Part shown: positions 22,493-30,404 of the stretch, piece after piece
How the letters are laid out: each line of letters begins with the position of its first letter
How positions within the stretch are numbered: the first letter of the stretch is position 1
DNA from: Actinomycetes bacterium
GTDB taxonomy: Bacteria > Actinomycetota > Acidimicrobiia > Acidimicrobiales > Acidimicrobilacustridaceae
DNA length: 35,732 bases
Assembly (NCBI GenBank): GCA_029782025.1
Contig: JAKOVR010000183.1
Coordinates: 1-35,732 of the forward strand
Direction of reading: 5' to 3'
Made by a program: the position numbers and the translations under genes
Notes under the pieces: generated by a model
Databases searched by the model: none
Seen by the model: only the letters and a program-made list of their open reading frames with translations
Told to the model about the DNA's origin: nothing

Positions 22493-23858
22493 CGGTTCGG
22501 CCCGCGGCCGGTCCGGGGTTTCGGTGTTGGTGCTGGTGGTCCTCGCCCTCGTCGGCGTCGCCGCCGTGCTCGACGGAGGCCCCGCCGCCGCGACCGCCCG
22601 ACCGCCCACCGGGAAGGTGGCGTTCGTCGAGGTGGGCACGACCGGCGTGGGCTGGATCGCCCTCCGCCCGGGGAGCGCCTCGAGCGTCCTGATCGGGTTG
22701 CGCGACCCCGCCGTGGTCGAGGATCCCGGGTTCCGGCTCGAGGTGTTCCTCGGCGACCCGGCCGGGTCCATGGGCATCACCACCGTGGAGCGACGCTCGG
22801 GGCAGCTCACCGGCTCGGCCCGGCGCCAGTCGCAGAGCGAGTCGGTGACGGCGGCGGATCCGTCGCCGGTGTACAGCCCCGACGGCGTGATCGAGCTCAG
22901 CCCACCGTTGCCGGACGGGGAGGGCCCGGCCGTGCTGTGGGCCGAGCTCCGCCAGGGGCGGGGTGGGGCGACCGTCACCCGGTCGCCGGTGTTCCCCTGG
23001 CCCGACCTCGCCGACATCCACCGTCGGTCCGTCCAGGTCCCCACCTTCTTCTTCGCCGACGCGACGGCCGACCGGCCGGTGGCGGCCGGCACCGGCCCGA
23101 CCCTCGCCATCGGCCCCGCGGGGATCACGATGGACTTCGAGGAGTCGGCGCCGACGTTCGTGGCCGGCAAGCCGGTGGCGTCGGTCGTCGACGTGGTCGC
23201 GCTGCGACCGAACGGATCGGCCCAGACCGAGGCGCCGTTCGAGCTGTGGATCGACGAGACGGCCCGGACCGTCTCGCTCCACGCCGCCGGCCGGGCCGAA
23301 CCGCTCGAGATCCCCACCTCCACGGTGGCGCCCAACGCCACCCGCAAGCCGCGCGATCCGAGCCGCCCGACGGTCGGGACGCGGCCTCCCGGACCGCTGA
23401 CCACCCTGGGGATCCCCGGCCAGTTGACGAAGGGGACCCACGTCGAGCTCCCGCTCGACCCGTTCCTGCCGCTCCTCGGTGGTCCGCTGGGGCCCGATGC
23501 CGTCTACGGCGCCGGTCGGCGCGTCACCCTCGGCGACGGCACCGTGATCGTCACCGACGGCGTCGATGTGCCCATCGGCGACCTGACGGTGGCCACCGAC
23601 GGCACGCTGGCGCCGCCCGGCACCCGCGATCCGGCCGTGGTGCAGGCCGAGGAGCAGGCCAAGGCCGCCGCCGCCGGGGCCAAGCGTTCGGGGAGGCGGG
23701 TGTTGCTGGTCATCGTGCCGGTGGCGGCGCTCGTCATCGGGTTCTTCGTGTGGCGGGCCGTGTCCGGGTCTCGGGCCTTCGAGGAGCGTCGCGTCGCCCG
23801 CCGATCGCGCCGCCGTGGTCCCCGGCGCGACGCCGATGCCGATCATGGCGCCGGATAG
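22485..23858 (+). CDS. Bitopic ectodomain protein, paralogue 2 (unknown family)
   Basis: 457 aa. N-terminal hydrophobic segment (VSVLVLVVLALVGVAAVL, about 11-28), an ectodomain, a second membrane helix (VLLVIVPVAALVIGFFVW, about 406-423) and an Arg-rich tail (RRVARRSRRRGPRR). Shared motifs with paralogues 1 and 3: VLIGLRDPAVVEDPGFRLEV, AVLWAELRQG, a TLAIGPAGITMDF strand block, and RRVTLGDGTVIVTDGVDVPIG. A Pro-rich linker precedes the second half. The ATG has a GAGGAG site 7-8 nt upstream and overlaps the sulfotransferase stop by 8 nt. Function unknown; the topology suggests a cell-surface sensor, scaffold or anchor. Confidence 0.8.
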   Translation: MADGSARGRSGVSVLVLVVLALVGVAAVLDGGPAAATARPPTGKVAFVEVGTTGVGWIALRPGSASSVLIGLRDPAVVEDPGFRLEVFLGDPAGSMGITTVERRSGQLTGSARRQSQSESVTAADPSPVYSPDGVIELSPPLPDGEGPAVLWAELRQGRGGATVTRSPVFPWPDLADIHRRSVQVPTFFFADATADRPVAAGTGPTLAIGPAGITMDFEESAPTFVAGKPVASVVDVVALRPNGSAQTEAPFELWIDETARTVSLHAAGRAEPLEIPTSTVAPNATRKPRDPSRPTVGTRPPGPLTTLGIPGQLTKGTHVELPLDPFLPLLGGPLGPDAVYGAGRRVTLGDGTVIVTDGVDVPIGDLTVATDGTLAPPGTRDPAVVQAEEQAKAAAAGAKRSGRRVLLVIVPVAALVIGFFVWRAVSGSRAFEERRVARRSRRRGPRRDADADHGAG

Positions 23859-23870
23859 GGTGACCACCCC

Positions 23871-25307
23871 ATGCCGGTCCTCGGTCGACGTTCCCGTTCC
23901 CTGATCGTGCTCGCGGCGGCGGTGCTCGTCGCCATCGTCGGCGCGCCCTCCTGGGGTCAGCGGGTGGTCCGGTCGACGGGGTCGCGGGTGGCGTTCTCGG
24001 AGGATGCGGCCCCGTCACCGCTGGCGGTGCTGTGGGCCGAGCCCGATGCGGCGTCGAGCCGTGTGCGCCTCGGTGTGGTCGACCCGTCGGCCCTCGGGGA
24101 TCCCAGCCTCCGCATCGAGGTCTACATCGGCGACCCCGACGGTGCCGCCGGCCGCGTGGTCGCGGCGCGGGTCAACAACGCCCTCGGGGCCGTGGCCGAG
24201 ACCGGCACGGTCGGCCGTGACGACTCGTGGCAGCACCTCGGTTCGGCCAGTGTGAAGTACGGCGAGGACGGGGTAGTGGAGATCGACCGGCCCCGGCCCG
24301 AGAAGGGGACGGTCGATGACTCCTTCTGGGTGGTCGTGTCCCGGGCCAAGGGTGAAGCGCGGGAGTCGTTCACCTCGCCCCTGGTGACCGCCGCCGATCT
24401 CGACCCTGCCTCGTCGCTCGACGTGCGGTCGGCGACCCGGTCGTGGCAGTACGAGGCCGGCGTGCCGAGCCGGGTGGTCAGCGCCCCGCCGGGCCCCAGG
24501 GTCAGCGTGGGGGCCGACTCGATCTCCTGGCAGTTCGACCAGGCCCCGCCCACCGAGGTCGGCGGGGCCAAGGTCGTGGGCGTCGACGACAGCCTCCGCA
24601 TCCGCCTGCTCGGCAACGCCGAGCAGCTCCCCGGCTACGAGGTGCACCTCGACGAGCTCGACCCCCGTGTCCGCATCACCCGCTACGGGAGCGACGAGCC
24701 GCTCCCCATCGAGTCCGGCGTTACCCCCGGTACCGGCGTCGGGCCGCCGCTCCCGGCCACGACGGCCACCACGGCCCGGCCGGCGTCGTCGGGCGTCACC
24801 GAGCTGGTGCTGAGCGGCAAGGTGGGCCCCGGCGTCACGCTGTCGGTCCCCCGGGGTGTGGTGGAGGCCACCGTCGGGACGCCGTTCACCGGCGCGTCGC
24901 TGGTGAACGTGGCACGGCGGGTCACCCTCGACAACGGGACCCAGGTCACCTTCTCCGGGGTCGCCCGCTCGGTCCGCGTCGACGTGGTCGGTGCGCCGCC
25001 GGGCTCCGCCGTCCCCTCGACCGATGTGACCGTCCCGTCCACCGCCGGCCCGTCGACCACGATCGACTACGGACTCGACGCCCGCACCAAGGCGCTGCAG
25101 GACCGGGAGACCTCCAAGCGGATCCTCTTCGTCGCCCTCCCCATCGCCGCGGCGGTCATCGGATGGAGCCTCTGGCGCACGTTCCAGTACTCGGCCGTCG
25201 GCGACCGCTGGCGCGACCGGCAGGCCGTCCGCAACGGCGTCCTCGACAACCCCTTCGACGACGACTTCGACGAGGACGGGGACGAGCCGCCCGGACCCGC
25301 CCGCTAG
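23871..25307 (+). CDS. Bitopic ectodomain protein, paralogue 3 (unknown family)
   Basis: 478 aa. A basic start (GRRSRS), then a hydrophobic N-terminal segment (LIVLAAAVLVAIVGA, about 11-25). The ectodomain includes VRLGVVDPSALGDPSLRIEV, SFWVVVSRAKGE, RVSVGADSISWQFDQ and RRVTLDNGTQVTFSGVARSV, aligning with the same places in paralogues 1 and 2. A Thr/Pro/Ala-rich linker sits near 290-305. The second membrane helix (ILFVALPIAAAVIGWSLW, about 418-435) is followed by a tail that is first basic, then strongly acidic (NPFDDDFDEDGDE). It starts 12 nt after paralogue 2, with a TAGGGT hexamer overlapping the preceding stop, so a minor internal promoter is possible. Confidence 0.8.
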   Translation: MPVLGRRSRSLIVLAAAVLVAIVGAPSWGQRVVRSTGSRVAFSEDAAPSPLAVLWAEPDAASSRVRLGVVDPSALGDPSLRIEVYIGDPDGAAGRVVAARVNNALGAVAETGTVGRDDSWQHLGSASVKYGEDGVVEIDRPRPEKGTVDDSFWVVVSRAKGEARESFTSPLVTAADLDPASSLDVRSATRSWQYEAGVPSRVVSAPPGPRVSVGADSISWQFDQAPPTEVGGAKVVGVDDSLRIRLLGNAEQLPGYEVHLDELDPRVRITRYGSDEPLPIESGVTPGTGVGPPLPATTATTARPASSGVTELVLSGKVGPGVTLSVPRGVVEATVGTPFTGASLVNVARRVTLDNGTQVTFSGVARSVRVDVVGAPPGSAVPSTDVTVPSTAGPSTTIDYGLDARTKALQDRETSKRILFVALPIAAAVIGWSLWRTFQYSAVGDRWRDRQAVRNGVLDNPFDDDFDEDGDEPPGPAR

Positions 25308-25310
25308 GGT
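25305..25310 (+). promoter_or_regulatory. Putative -10 element of the MaoC gene
   Basis: TAGGGT overlaps the stop codon of the preceding gene. The transcript would have a leader of about 45 nt with a GAGGAG site 6 nt before ATG 25364. A -35 could not be assigned. Confidence 0.35.
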
Positions 25311-25363
25311 CTGGCCGTCAACGAACGGCGACCGAGCGAGGCGCCGAACACCGAGGAGCAGCG

Positions 25364-25837
25364 ATGCCAACCAACGCCGAGAACGCGTATGCCCTGTACG
25401 AAGCGGCCAAGGGCGAGACCGAGGGCACCGGAGACTGGTTCGAGGTCACCCAGGAGCAGGTCAACCAGTTCGCCGACATCACCCACGACCACCAGTTCAT
25501 CCACGTCGACCCCGAGGCGGCCAAGGCCACCCCGTTCGGTGGCACCATCGCCCACGGGTTCCTCACCCTCTCGATGCTGACCCACCTGATCAGCTCCATC
25601 CCGCAGGACATGACCCGTTTCGCCGGCCTGCTCATGGGTGTGAACTACGGGTTCGAGAAGGTGCGCTTCGTGAGCCCTGTCCCGACCGGGTCGCGCATCC
25701 GGGCCACGTCGGTGCTCAGCAACGTCGAGCTCAAGGGCAACAACATCCACACCACCCGCACGATCACCGTCGAGGTCGAGGGGTCGGACAAGCCCGCGCT
25801 CGTCGCCGACTGGATCACCCGCCTCACCTACGGCTGA
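25364..25837 (+). CDS. MaoC-family (R)-specific enoyl-CoA hydratase/dehydratase
   Basis: 157 aa single hotdog domain. The catalytic hydratase dyad is present as D42-x4-H47 in FADITHDHQFIHVDPEAA, followed by the family motif TPFGGTIAHGFLTLSMLTHL. GLLMGVNYGFEKVRFVSPVPTGSRIRATS-type strands complete the fold. These enzymes add water to trans-2-enoyl-CoA. GAGGAG lies 6 nt upstream of the ATG. It probably shares a transcript with the esterase gene 25 nt downstream. Substrate chain length cannot be told. Confidence 0.92.
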   Translation: MPTNAENAYALYEAAKGETEGTGDWFEVTQEQVNQFADITHDHQFIHVDPEAAKATPFGGTIAHGFLTLSMLTHLISSIPQDMTRFAGLLMGVNYGFEKVRFVSPVPTGSRIRATSVLSNVELKGNNIHTTRTITVEVEGSDKPALVADWITRLTYG

Positions 25838-25862
25838 TCCCGCGGTGACACCGGAGGATCCG

Positions 25863-26600
25863 GTGGCCGATCTCGACGTCGAGGTGCACCGGCGGGCCGG
25901 TCCCCAGGACCGGCTGCTCTTCCTCGTCCACGGCTACGGCGAACCGCCGTCGATGTTCCTCGACCACCTCGAGGCCATCGACCCGGTCGGCCGGTACGTG
26001 GTGGTCACCCCGATCGGCCCCTTCGAGAAGAAGGGCCGTCCGATCTGGCACCGCGCCCTGTCGGCCGGCTCGGAGGAGCCGATCGTCCAGTTCCACACCT
26101 CTTGCCACGCCCTCCAGCGCACGTACGGCCGGGTCGTCCGGGACCTCGCCCTCGACCCGGCCACCGCGGTGGTCGGCGGGTTCTCGCAGGGCGCGGGCCT
26201 GGCCATCGCGCTGACCCTCGCCGCCGGCCCCGACGCCGTTCCCCGGCCGGCCGGCGCCCTCGCGTTCTGCGGCTTCGCGCCCGTGGTGCCGGGCCTGACC
26301 GTCGACCTGGCCCGGGTGGCCGGGCTCCCGCTCTTCCTCTCCGTGGCCACCGACGACGTGTTCATCGACCTCGCCACCAGTCGGTCCAGCGCGGCGACAC
26401 TGGCCCATCTCGGGTTCGCCGTCAGCTACCACGAGCTGGCCTGCCGCCACGAGATCACGCCGGACGCGGCCGCCCGCGCCGGTTCGTGGTTGGCCGGGCT
26501 CGGCGCCGATCCGGCGGCCCGTCCGTCCGGTGACCCCGTCCCGCCCGAGCCGGGCGAGATGGGGGCGCTGGTCGACGCCCTCTGGCGCTTCGTGGCCTGA
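25863..26600 (+). CDS. Alpha/beta hydrolase, phospholipase/carboxylesterase type
   Basis: 245 aa from GTG 25863. I prefer this to the earlier in-frame GTG at 25845 because GGAGGA (25853-25858) lies at a good distance before 25863. The oxyanion region is FLVHGYGEPPSMF. The nucleophile motif is GGFSQGAGLAIALTL (GFSQG), as in Abhydrolase_2 carboxylesterases. The acid is likely D in SVATDDVFID and the His is in YHELACRHEIT. It acts on an ester, but which one is unknown. Overall order follows the family closely. Confidence 0.85.
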   Translation: MADLDVEVHRRAGPQDRLLFLVHGYGEPPSMFLDHLEAIDPVGRYVVVTPIGPFEKKGRPIWHRALSAGSEEPIVQFHTSCHALQRTYGRVVRDLALDPATAVVGGFSQGAGLAIALTLAAGPDAVPRPAGALAFCGFAPVVPGLTVDLARVAGLPLFLSVATDDVFIDLATSRSSAATLAHLGFAVSYHELACRHEITPDAAARAGSWLAGLGADPAARPSGDPVPPEPGEMGALVDALWRFVA

Positions 26601-26674
26601 GCGTGCCGTCGCGGCCCCCGGTCATCCACGTGCCCGCGCCTTGTGTGCTCCCGCCCGGCCGGGCCGGTGATCGG

Positions 26675-26680
26675 TAGCCT
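26675..26680 (+). promoter_or_regulatory. Putative near-leaderless -10 element (TAGCCT)
   Basis: TAGCCT ends 9 nt before ATG 26690 of the SUFU-domain gene. No Shine-Dalgarno is visible. The spacing is slightly longer than in the other leaderless starts. Confidence 0.45.
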
Positions 26681-26689
26681 CGGCGCGCG

Positions 26690-27736
26690 ATGGCGGACCA
26701 CGACGACGACATCCTCGACGACTCCGGCGCCCTCGGCTGGGAGGCGATCACCGACGCGCTCGACCTCGTGCACCCCGGCGTGGTCCCCGCCCACTGGGGG
26801 ACCGAGGTGCGTCACGTCGACGGCGGGCGCGACCCTCTCGACGGCGTGAGCGCCTACCTCGTCCCCGCCGCTCCGGGCGGGGAGGTGGCCCACTGGCACT
26901 ACGTGGGGTACGGCCTCTCCGATCTCTACGAGAAGACCTCCGCTGACCCCGTGTGGTCCGGGCTCGGGGTCGAGCTCTCCTTCCGTCTCGCCGTGGGCCG
27001 GCTCGACCCGGCCGACGCGCCGTTGTGGCCGGCCAACCTGCTGCAGGCCGCGGCCCGCTACGTGCTGGCCTCGGGGCGGGCCCCGTCGGCCGGCCACGCC
27101 GTCGACCTCCACGCGCCCCTCACCGCCGACGTCCCCACCCTGCTCACCGCTCTGCTGTTCGTGGCCGATCCCCAGCTCGGGGAGATCCGCAGCCCGTTCG
27201 GACGGGTGCGGGTCCTCCAGCTCGTGGGCCTGACCGCCGACGAGCTCGACGCCACCCGGCGGTGGAACACCGAGGGCCTGGCCGTGCTGCTCCAGTCCCG
27301 CGACCCGCTGTTCGTCACCGACATCGCCCGCCCGTCCATCCTCGACGAGGCGTCGGTGGCCTCGGCCGTGGATGCCGGCGTGGCGCGCGACGGTTCCTCG
27401 ACCGACGTCCTCGTCCTGTCCGAGGCCGGCGCCGAGATCAGCCTGGAGGGGTTGCGGGTGATCGTCGCCCGTGACGGCGTGGCCGGTTTCACCGCGGTGC
27501 TCCCGGCGCGGCTCGGCCACGGGCGGACCCTGTCGCTGGCCAGCAAGGTCGGTGACCTCCCCGTGCTGTTCCACCCGGCCGAGGCCGAAGGGGAAGCCCG
27601 GTGGACGGCCAGCTCCGAGATCGTCGAGGTCTGGCTGACCGGCGCCGATGTCGACGCGTTGGTCGCCACGCTGCGGGCCACCCCCGGCGAGTACGTGGTG
27701 GCCACCATCCCCGAGACCGTCTTCGAAGTGGTCTGA
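26690..27736 (+). CDS. Suppressor of fused (SUFU) domain protein
   Basis: 348 aa. The N-terminal ~200 residues show the SUFU signature: GWEAITDALDLVHPG, GGRDPLDGVSAYLVP, VAHWHYVGYGLSDLYEK and SGLGVELSFRL. The next block includes LLFVADPQLGEI and GLTADELDATRRWNTEGLAVL. Residues from about 225 form a C-terminal region of about 120 aa that resembles nothing I recognise. Bacterial SUFU proteins are often immunity or binding partners in toxin systems, but no toxin gene is seen beside it here. Its binding partner is unknown. The start is near-leaderless and a hairpin follows the stop. Confidence 0.88.
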   Translation: MADHDDDILDDSGALGWEAITDALDLVHPGVVPAHWGTEVRHVDGGRDPLDGVSAYLVPAAPGGEVAHWHYVGYGLSDLYEKTSADPVWSGLGVELSFRLAVGRLDPADAPLWPANLLQAAARYVLASGRAPSAGHAVDLHAPLTADVPTLLTALLFVADPQLGEIRSPFGRVRVLQLVGLTADELDATRRWNTEGLAVLLQSRDPLFVTDIARPSILDEASVASAVDAGVARDGSSTDVLVLSEAGAEISLEGLRVIVARDGVAGFTAVLPARLGHGRTLSLASKVGDLPVLFHPAEAEGEARWTASSEIVEVWLTGADVDALVATLRATPGEYVVATIPETVFEVV

Positions 27737-27741
27737 CCCGT

Positions 27742-27763
27742 TCCCTGACGGATGTGTCAGGGA
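27742..27763 (+). terminator. Hairpin after the SUFU gene
   Basis: TCCCTGAC and GTCAGGGA make a perfect 8-bp stem around the 6-nt loop GGATGT, 5 nt after the SUFU stop. The only in-frame ATG for the next gene (27752) falls inside this loop. Confidence 0.6.
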
Positions 27764-29002
27764 CGGCGTCGGCCGGCCACTACCCTCGGCCGCATCGAAG
27801 GCTACGTCCATCCCGATTTCGACCGTGTCGCCGGCGTGTTCCGCCAGCAACTCCTGCGCACGAGCGGCGGTGCGGCCGTCGCCGTCTACCACCGGGGCGA
27901 GCTCGTGGCCGACCTCTGGGGTGGCACCCGCACCGCCGAGGGCGACCCGTGGGAGCGCGACACGCTGGCGATGTGCTTCTCCACCACGAAGGGCATCACG
28001 TCCACCGCCCTGCACATCTGCGCCGACCGCGGCCTCGTCGACTACGAGGCGCCGGTGGCCGACTACTGGCCGGAGTTCGCGGCGAACGGCAAGGAGCGGC
28101 TGAAGGTCCGCCACCTCCTCACCCACTCGGCCGGCCTGCACCGCATCCGCACCATCATCGACGACGCCTCCCGCATGCTCGACTGGGACCACATGTGCGA
28201 GGCGTTGGCCGCCGCTGCGCCGGCCTACCGGCCCGGCACCCGCACCGGGTACCACGCCCTCACCTACGGGTGGCTCGTCGGCGAGGTCGTGCGGCGGGTG
28301 AGCGGCAAGCCCCTCGCCGACTTCGTGGCCGACGAGATCGCCGGGCCGCTCGGCCTGACCGGGCTGTTCCTCGGGTGCCCCGAGGAACAGCGGCACCGGG
28401 TCGCTCCCCTGGAGCCGATGGGTCGGGTGATGGTCGGGCCCCGCCCGCTCCGCCTGGCCCAGAAGCGGATCGGCGAGCAGTGGGCCCGGTTCTTCTCCCT
28501 CGTCCACTTCCCCGTCAACCCGCGGCGGATGATCAACGCCCTGGTGCCCCGGGGCATCGAGGACGTGCTCTTCACCGGCGACGTGATGGACGCGTCGATC
28601 CCCGCCGCCAACGGGTTCTTCGACGCCCCCTCGCTGGCCCGGGTCTACGCCATGATCGCCGGCGGCGGCGAGATCGACGGGGTCCGCCTCCTCAGCGAGG
28701 ATCGGGTGCGGACCATGAGCGAGATCCGCGTCAACCGGCGCGACCTCGTGCTCGTCATGCCGATGCGCTGGCGCCTCGGCTACCACCTGGCCGCCACCAC
28801 CCACGGCATCGTCGACGAGGCCTTCGGCCACTTCGGGTTCGGGGGATCGGGCGCCTGGTGCGACCCCACCCGGCAGATCGCCGTGGCCTACGTGTGCAAC
28901 CGCGGTGCCGGCACCCCGGTGGGCGACCTGCGCCTCCTCCAGCTCGGCACGGCCGTCATGGCCTCGGTGAGCGACCGGGCCCGGGCCCGGGTCGCGGTCT
29001 GA
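27752..29002 (+). CDS. Serine hydrolase, beta-lactamase-fold (EstB-like) esterase
   Basis: Up to 416 aa. The nucleophile motif is S-T-T-K in CFSTTKGITSTALH (SxxK). RVLLTHSAG-type sequence follows as VRHLLTHSAGLH. YHALTYGWLVGEVVRR supplies the Tyr of the second motif, and FGHFGFGGSGAWCDP replaces the KTG box, as in class C-like esterases. The conserved family N-terminus is IEGYVHPDFDRVAGVF. The listed start, ATG 27752, sits in a hairpin loop. A TACCCT hexamer (27781-27786) is 7 nt before an in-frame ATC at 27794 that exactly precedes the conserved block, so the true start is uncertain. The P450 gene follows after 20 nt. Confidence 0.85.
   Translation: MCQGRRRPATTLGRIEGYVHPDFDRVAGVFRQQLLRTSGGAAVAVYHRGELVADLWGGTRTAEGDPWERDTLAMCFSTTKGITSTALHICADRGLVDYEAPVADYWPEFAANGKERLKVRHLLTHSAGLHRIRTIIDDASRMLDWDHMCEALAAAAPAYRPGTRTGYHALTYGWLVGEVVRRVSGKPLADFVADEIAGPLGLTGLFLGCPEEQRHRVAPLEPMGRVMVGPRPLRLAQKRIGEQWARFFSLVHFPVNPRRMINALVPRGIEDVLFTGDVMDASIPAANGFFDAPSLARVYAMIAGGGEIDGVRLLSEDRVRTMSEIRVNRRDLVLVMPMRWRLGYHLAATTHGIVDEAFGHFGFGGSGAWCDPTRQIAVAYVCNRGAGTPVGDLRLLQLGTAVMASVSDRARARVAV
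27781..27786 (+). promoter_or_regulatory. Putative -10 element (TACCCT) of the serine hydrolase gene
   Basis: TACCCT lies downstream of the hairpin that ends the SUFU transcript. If used in the same way as the TACCCT before the ATPase gene, transcription would start close to 27793, downstream of the ATG at 27752. Confidence 0.5.
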
Positions 29003-29022
29003 CCGGCACGAGAGGCCCGGGC

Positions 29023-30315
29023 ATGGCCGATCCCGACGCCCTGCTCCTCGAGCTCCTGCTCACCCCCGAAGGCCGGGCCGATCCCTACCCGCGGTACGAA
29101 GCGATCCGGGCCGAGGCCCCGCGCCACCGCAGCGCCATGGGGGCGCTGTGGGTGGTCACCGGCTACGACGACTGCCGCGAGGTGCTCGGCGACAACCGGT
29201 TCGGCAAGAGCGATGGCCGCGACCTCCCCGGCGACGCCGAGCGGATCGCCGCCGGCGGCGGGATGGGGGCGTTGCTGGCCGGCCCGGAGCTCGAGCCCGA
29301 GCTGATGGCCCGCATGGAGAAGGCCAGCGAGGGCAACTCGTCGTTGCTGCGCCTGAACCCGCCCGACCACACCCGCCTCCGGGGGCTGGTCAGCCGGGCG
29401 TTCACCCCCAAGCGGGTCGATCGGATGCGCGACGAGGTGCGGGCCATGGCCGACGAGATCCTCGACGGCATGGCCGCGGCGGGCGAGGTCGACGTGCTCG
29501 ACGCCCTGGCCTTCCCGCTCCCGGTCCGGGTGATCGGCGAGCTGGTCGGGGTGCCCCGGGCCGACCGCGACCGCTTCCGGGGGCTGGTGCGGGCCGCCGC
29601 CAGCTCGCTCGAGTTCGGCACCGACGCCGCCGGGGTCCACGCCGCCATCGACGCCATGGAGGAGATGGGCGCGTACTTCCGCGACCTGATCGGGCGACGC
29701 CGCCAGGACCCGCACGACGACCTCGTGTCGGCCCTGCTGGCGGCGAGCGACGAGCACGACGGGCGGCTGAGCGAATCCGAGATGGTGGGCACCCTCATCC
29801 TGATCTTCGCCGCCGGGTTCGAGACCACGACGAACCTCATCGGCAACGGACTGCTCACCCTCCTGCGCCACCCGGATGAGCTGGCCCGCCTGCGGGCCGA
29901 TGGCACGTTGGTGCCGGCGGCGGTGGAGGAGATCCTCCGCTTCGAGTCGCCGGTGCAGCTCGACGTCCGCCGTGCCCTCACCGACGCCACCATCGGCGGC
30001 CAGGCCGGCGACGAGCCGTTGGCCGTCGGCCAGGGCGACTGGGTGATCACCCTCCTCGCCGCCGCCAATCGGGATCCGGCCGTGTTCGACGACCCGCAGC
30101 GCTTCCACATCGTGCCCCGGGACGCGTCGGTGCTCAGCTTCGCCCACGGCATCCACTACTGCCTCGGGGCCTCGCTGGCCCGCATGGAGGGCCAGGTCGT
30201 GTTCGACCGGCTCCTCGACCGGTTCCCCGTGATCGACTGGCTCGATCCCGAGCCGGCGTGGCGCAACAGCCTGATCCTTCGCGGGCTCGACCACCTCCAC
30301 GTCCGGGTCGCCTGA
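29023..30315 (+). CDS. Cytochrome P450
   Basis: 430 aa soluble bacterial P450. The I-helix motif AAGFETTTNLIGNG supplies the oxygen-activation residues. The K-helix ExxR is in VEEILRFESPVQ. The heme loop is FAHGIHYCLGASLAR with the ligand C380; position two of the loop is Ala rather than the usual Gly. NPPDHTRLRGLVSRAFTPKRV is the standard helix C region that binds heme propionates. The start follows a GAGAGG site at 7 nt. It lies 20 nt after the serine hydrolase, so the two are probably cotranscribed. Redox partner genes are not adjacent. Substrate unknown. Confidence 0.95.
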   Translation: MADPDALLLELLLTPEGRADPYPRYEAIRAEAPRHRSAMGALWVVTGYDDCREVLGDNRFGKSDGRDLPGDAERIAAGGGMGALLAGPELEPELMARMEKASEGNSSLLRLNPPDHTRLRGLVSRAFTPKRVDRMRDEVRAMADEILDGMAAAGEVDVLDALAFPLPVRVIGELVGVPRADRDRFRGLVRAAASSLEFGTDAAGVHAAIDAMEEMGAYFRDLIGRRRQDPHDDLVSALLAASDEHDGRLSESEMVGTLILIFAAGFETTTNLIGNGLLTLLRHPDELARLRADGTLVPAAVEEILRFESPVQLDVRRALTDATIGGQAGDEPLAVGQGDWVITLLAAANRDPAVFDDPQRFHIVPRDASVLSFAHGIHYCLGASLARMEGQVVFDRLLDRFPVIDWLDPEPAWRNSLILRGLDHLHVRVA

Positions 30316-30380
30316 GCCTGGGCTTCGGTCTCGGTCTCGGCTCCGCTCTGCGCCGCAGCCGGTGCCTTGGCCGGCGCTGC

Positions 30381-30404
30381 AGCCGACGCCTCAGCCGACG
30401 CCTC
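30381..30404. repeat. 12-bp tandem repeat at the end of the zinc-finger gene
   Basis: Two perfect copies of AGCCGACGCCTC, followed by a partial copy. The second copy overlaps the stop codon region of the minus-strand gene that ends at 30403. It is preceded by short CGGTCT/CGGCTC-like repeats at 30321-30350. No function is seen. Confidence 0.7.

Noticed and set aside
26690..29002. A toxin-immunity pair formed by the SUFU protein and the serine hydrolase
   Set aside because: The hydrolase has a complete esterase domain without toxin or secretion features, and a hairpin separates the genes.
30381..30404. CRISPR-like repeats
   Set aside because: The units are 12 bp, adjacent and without spacers; they are simple tandem repeats.
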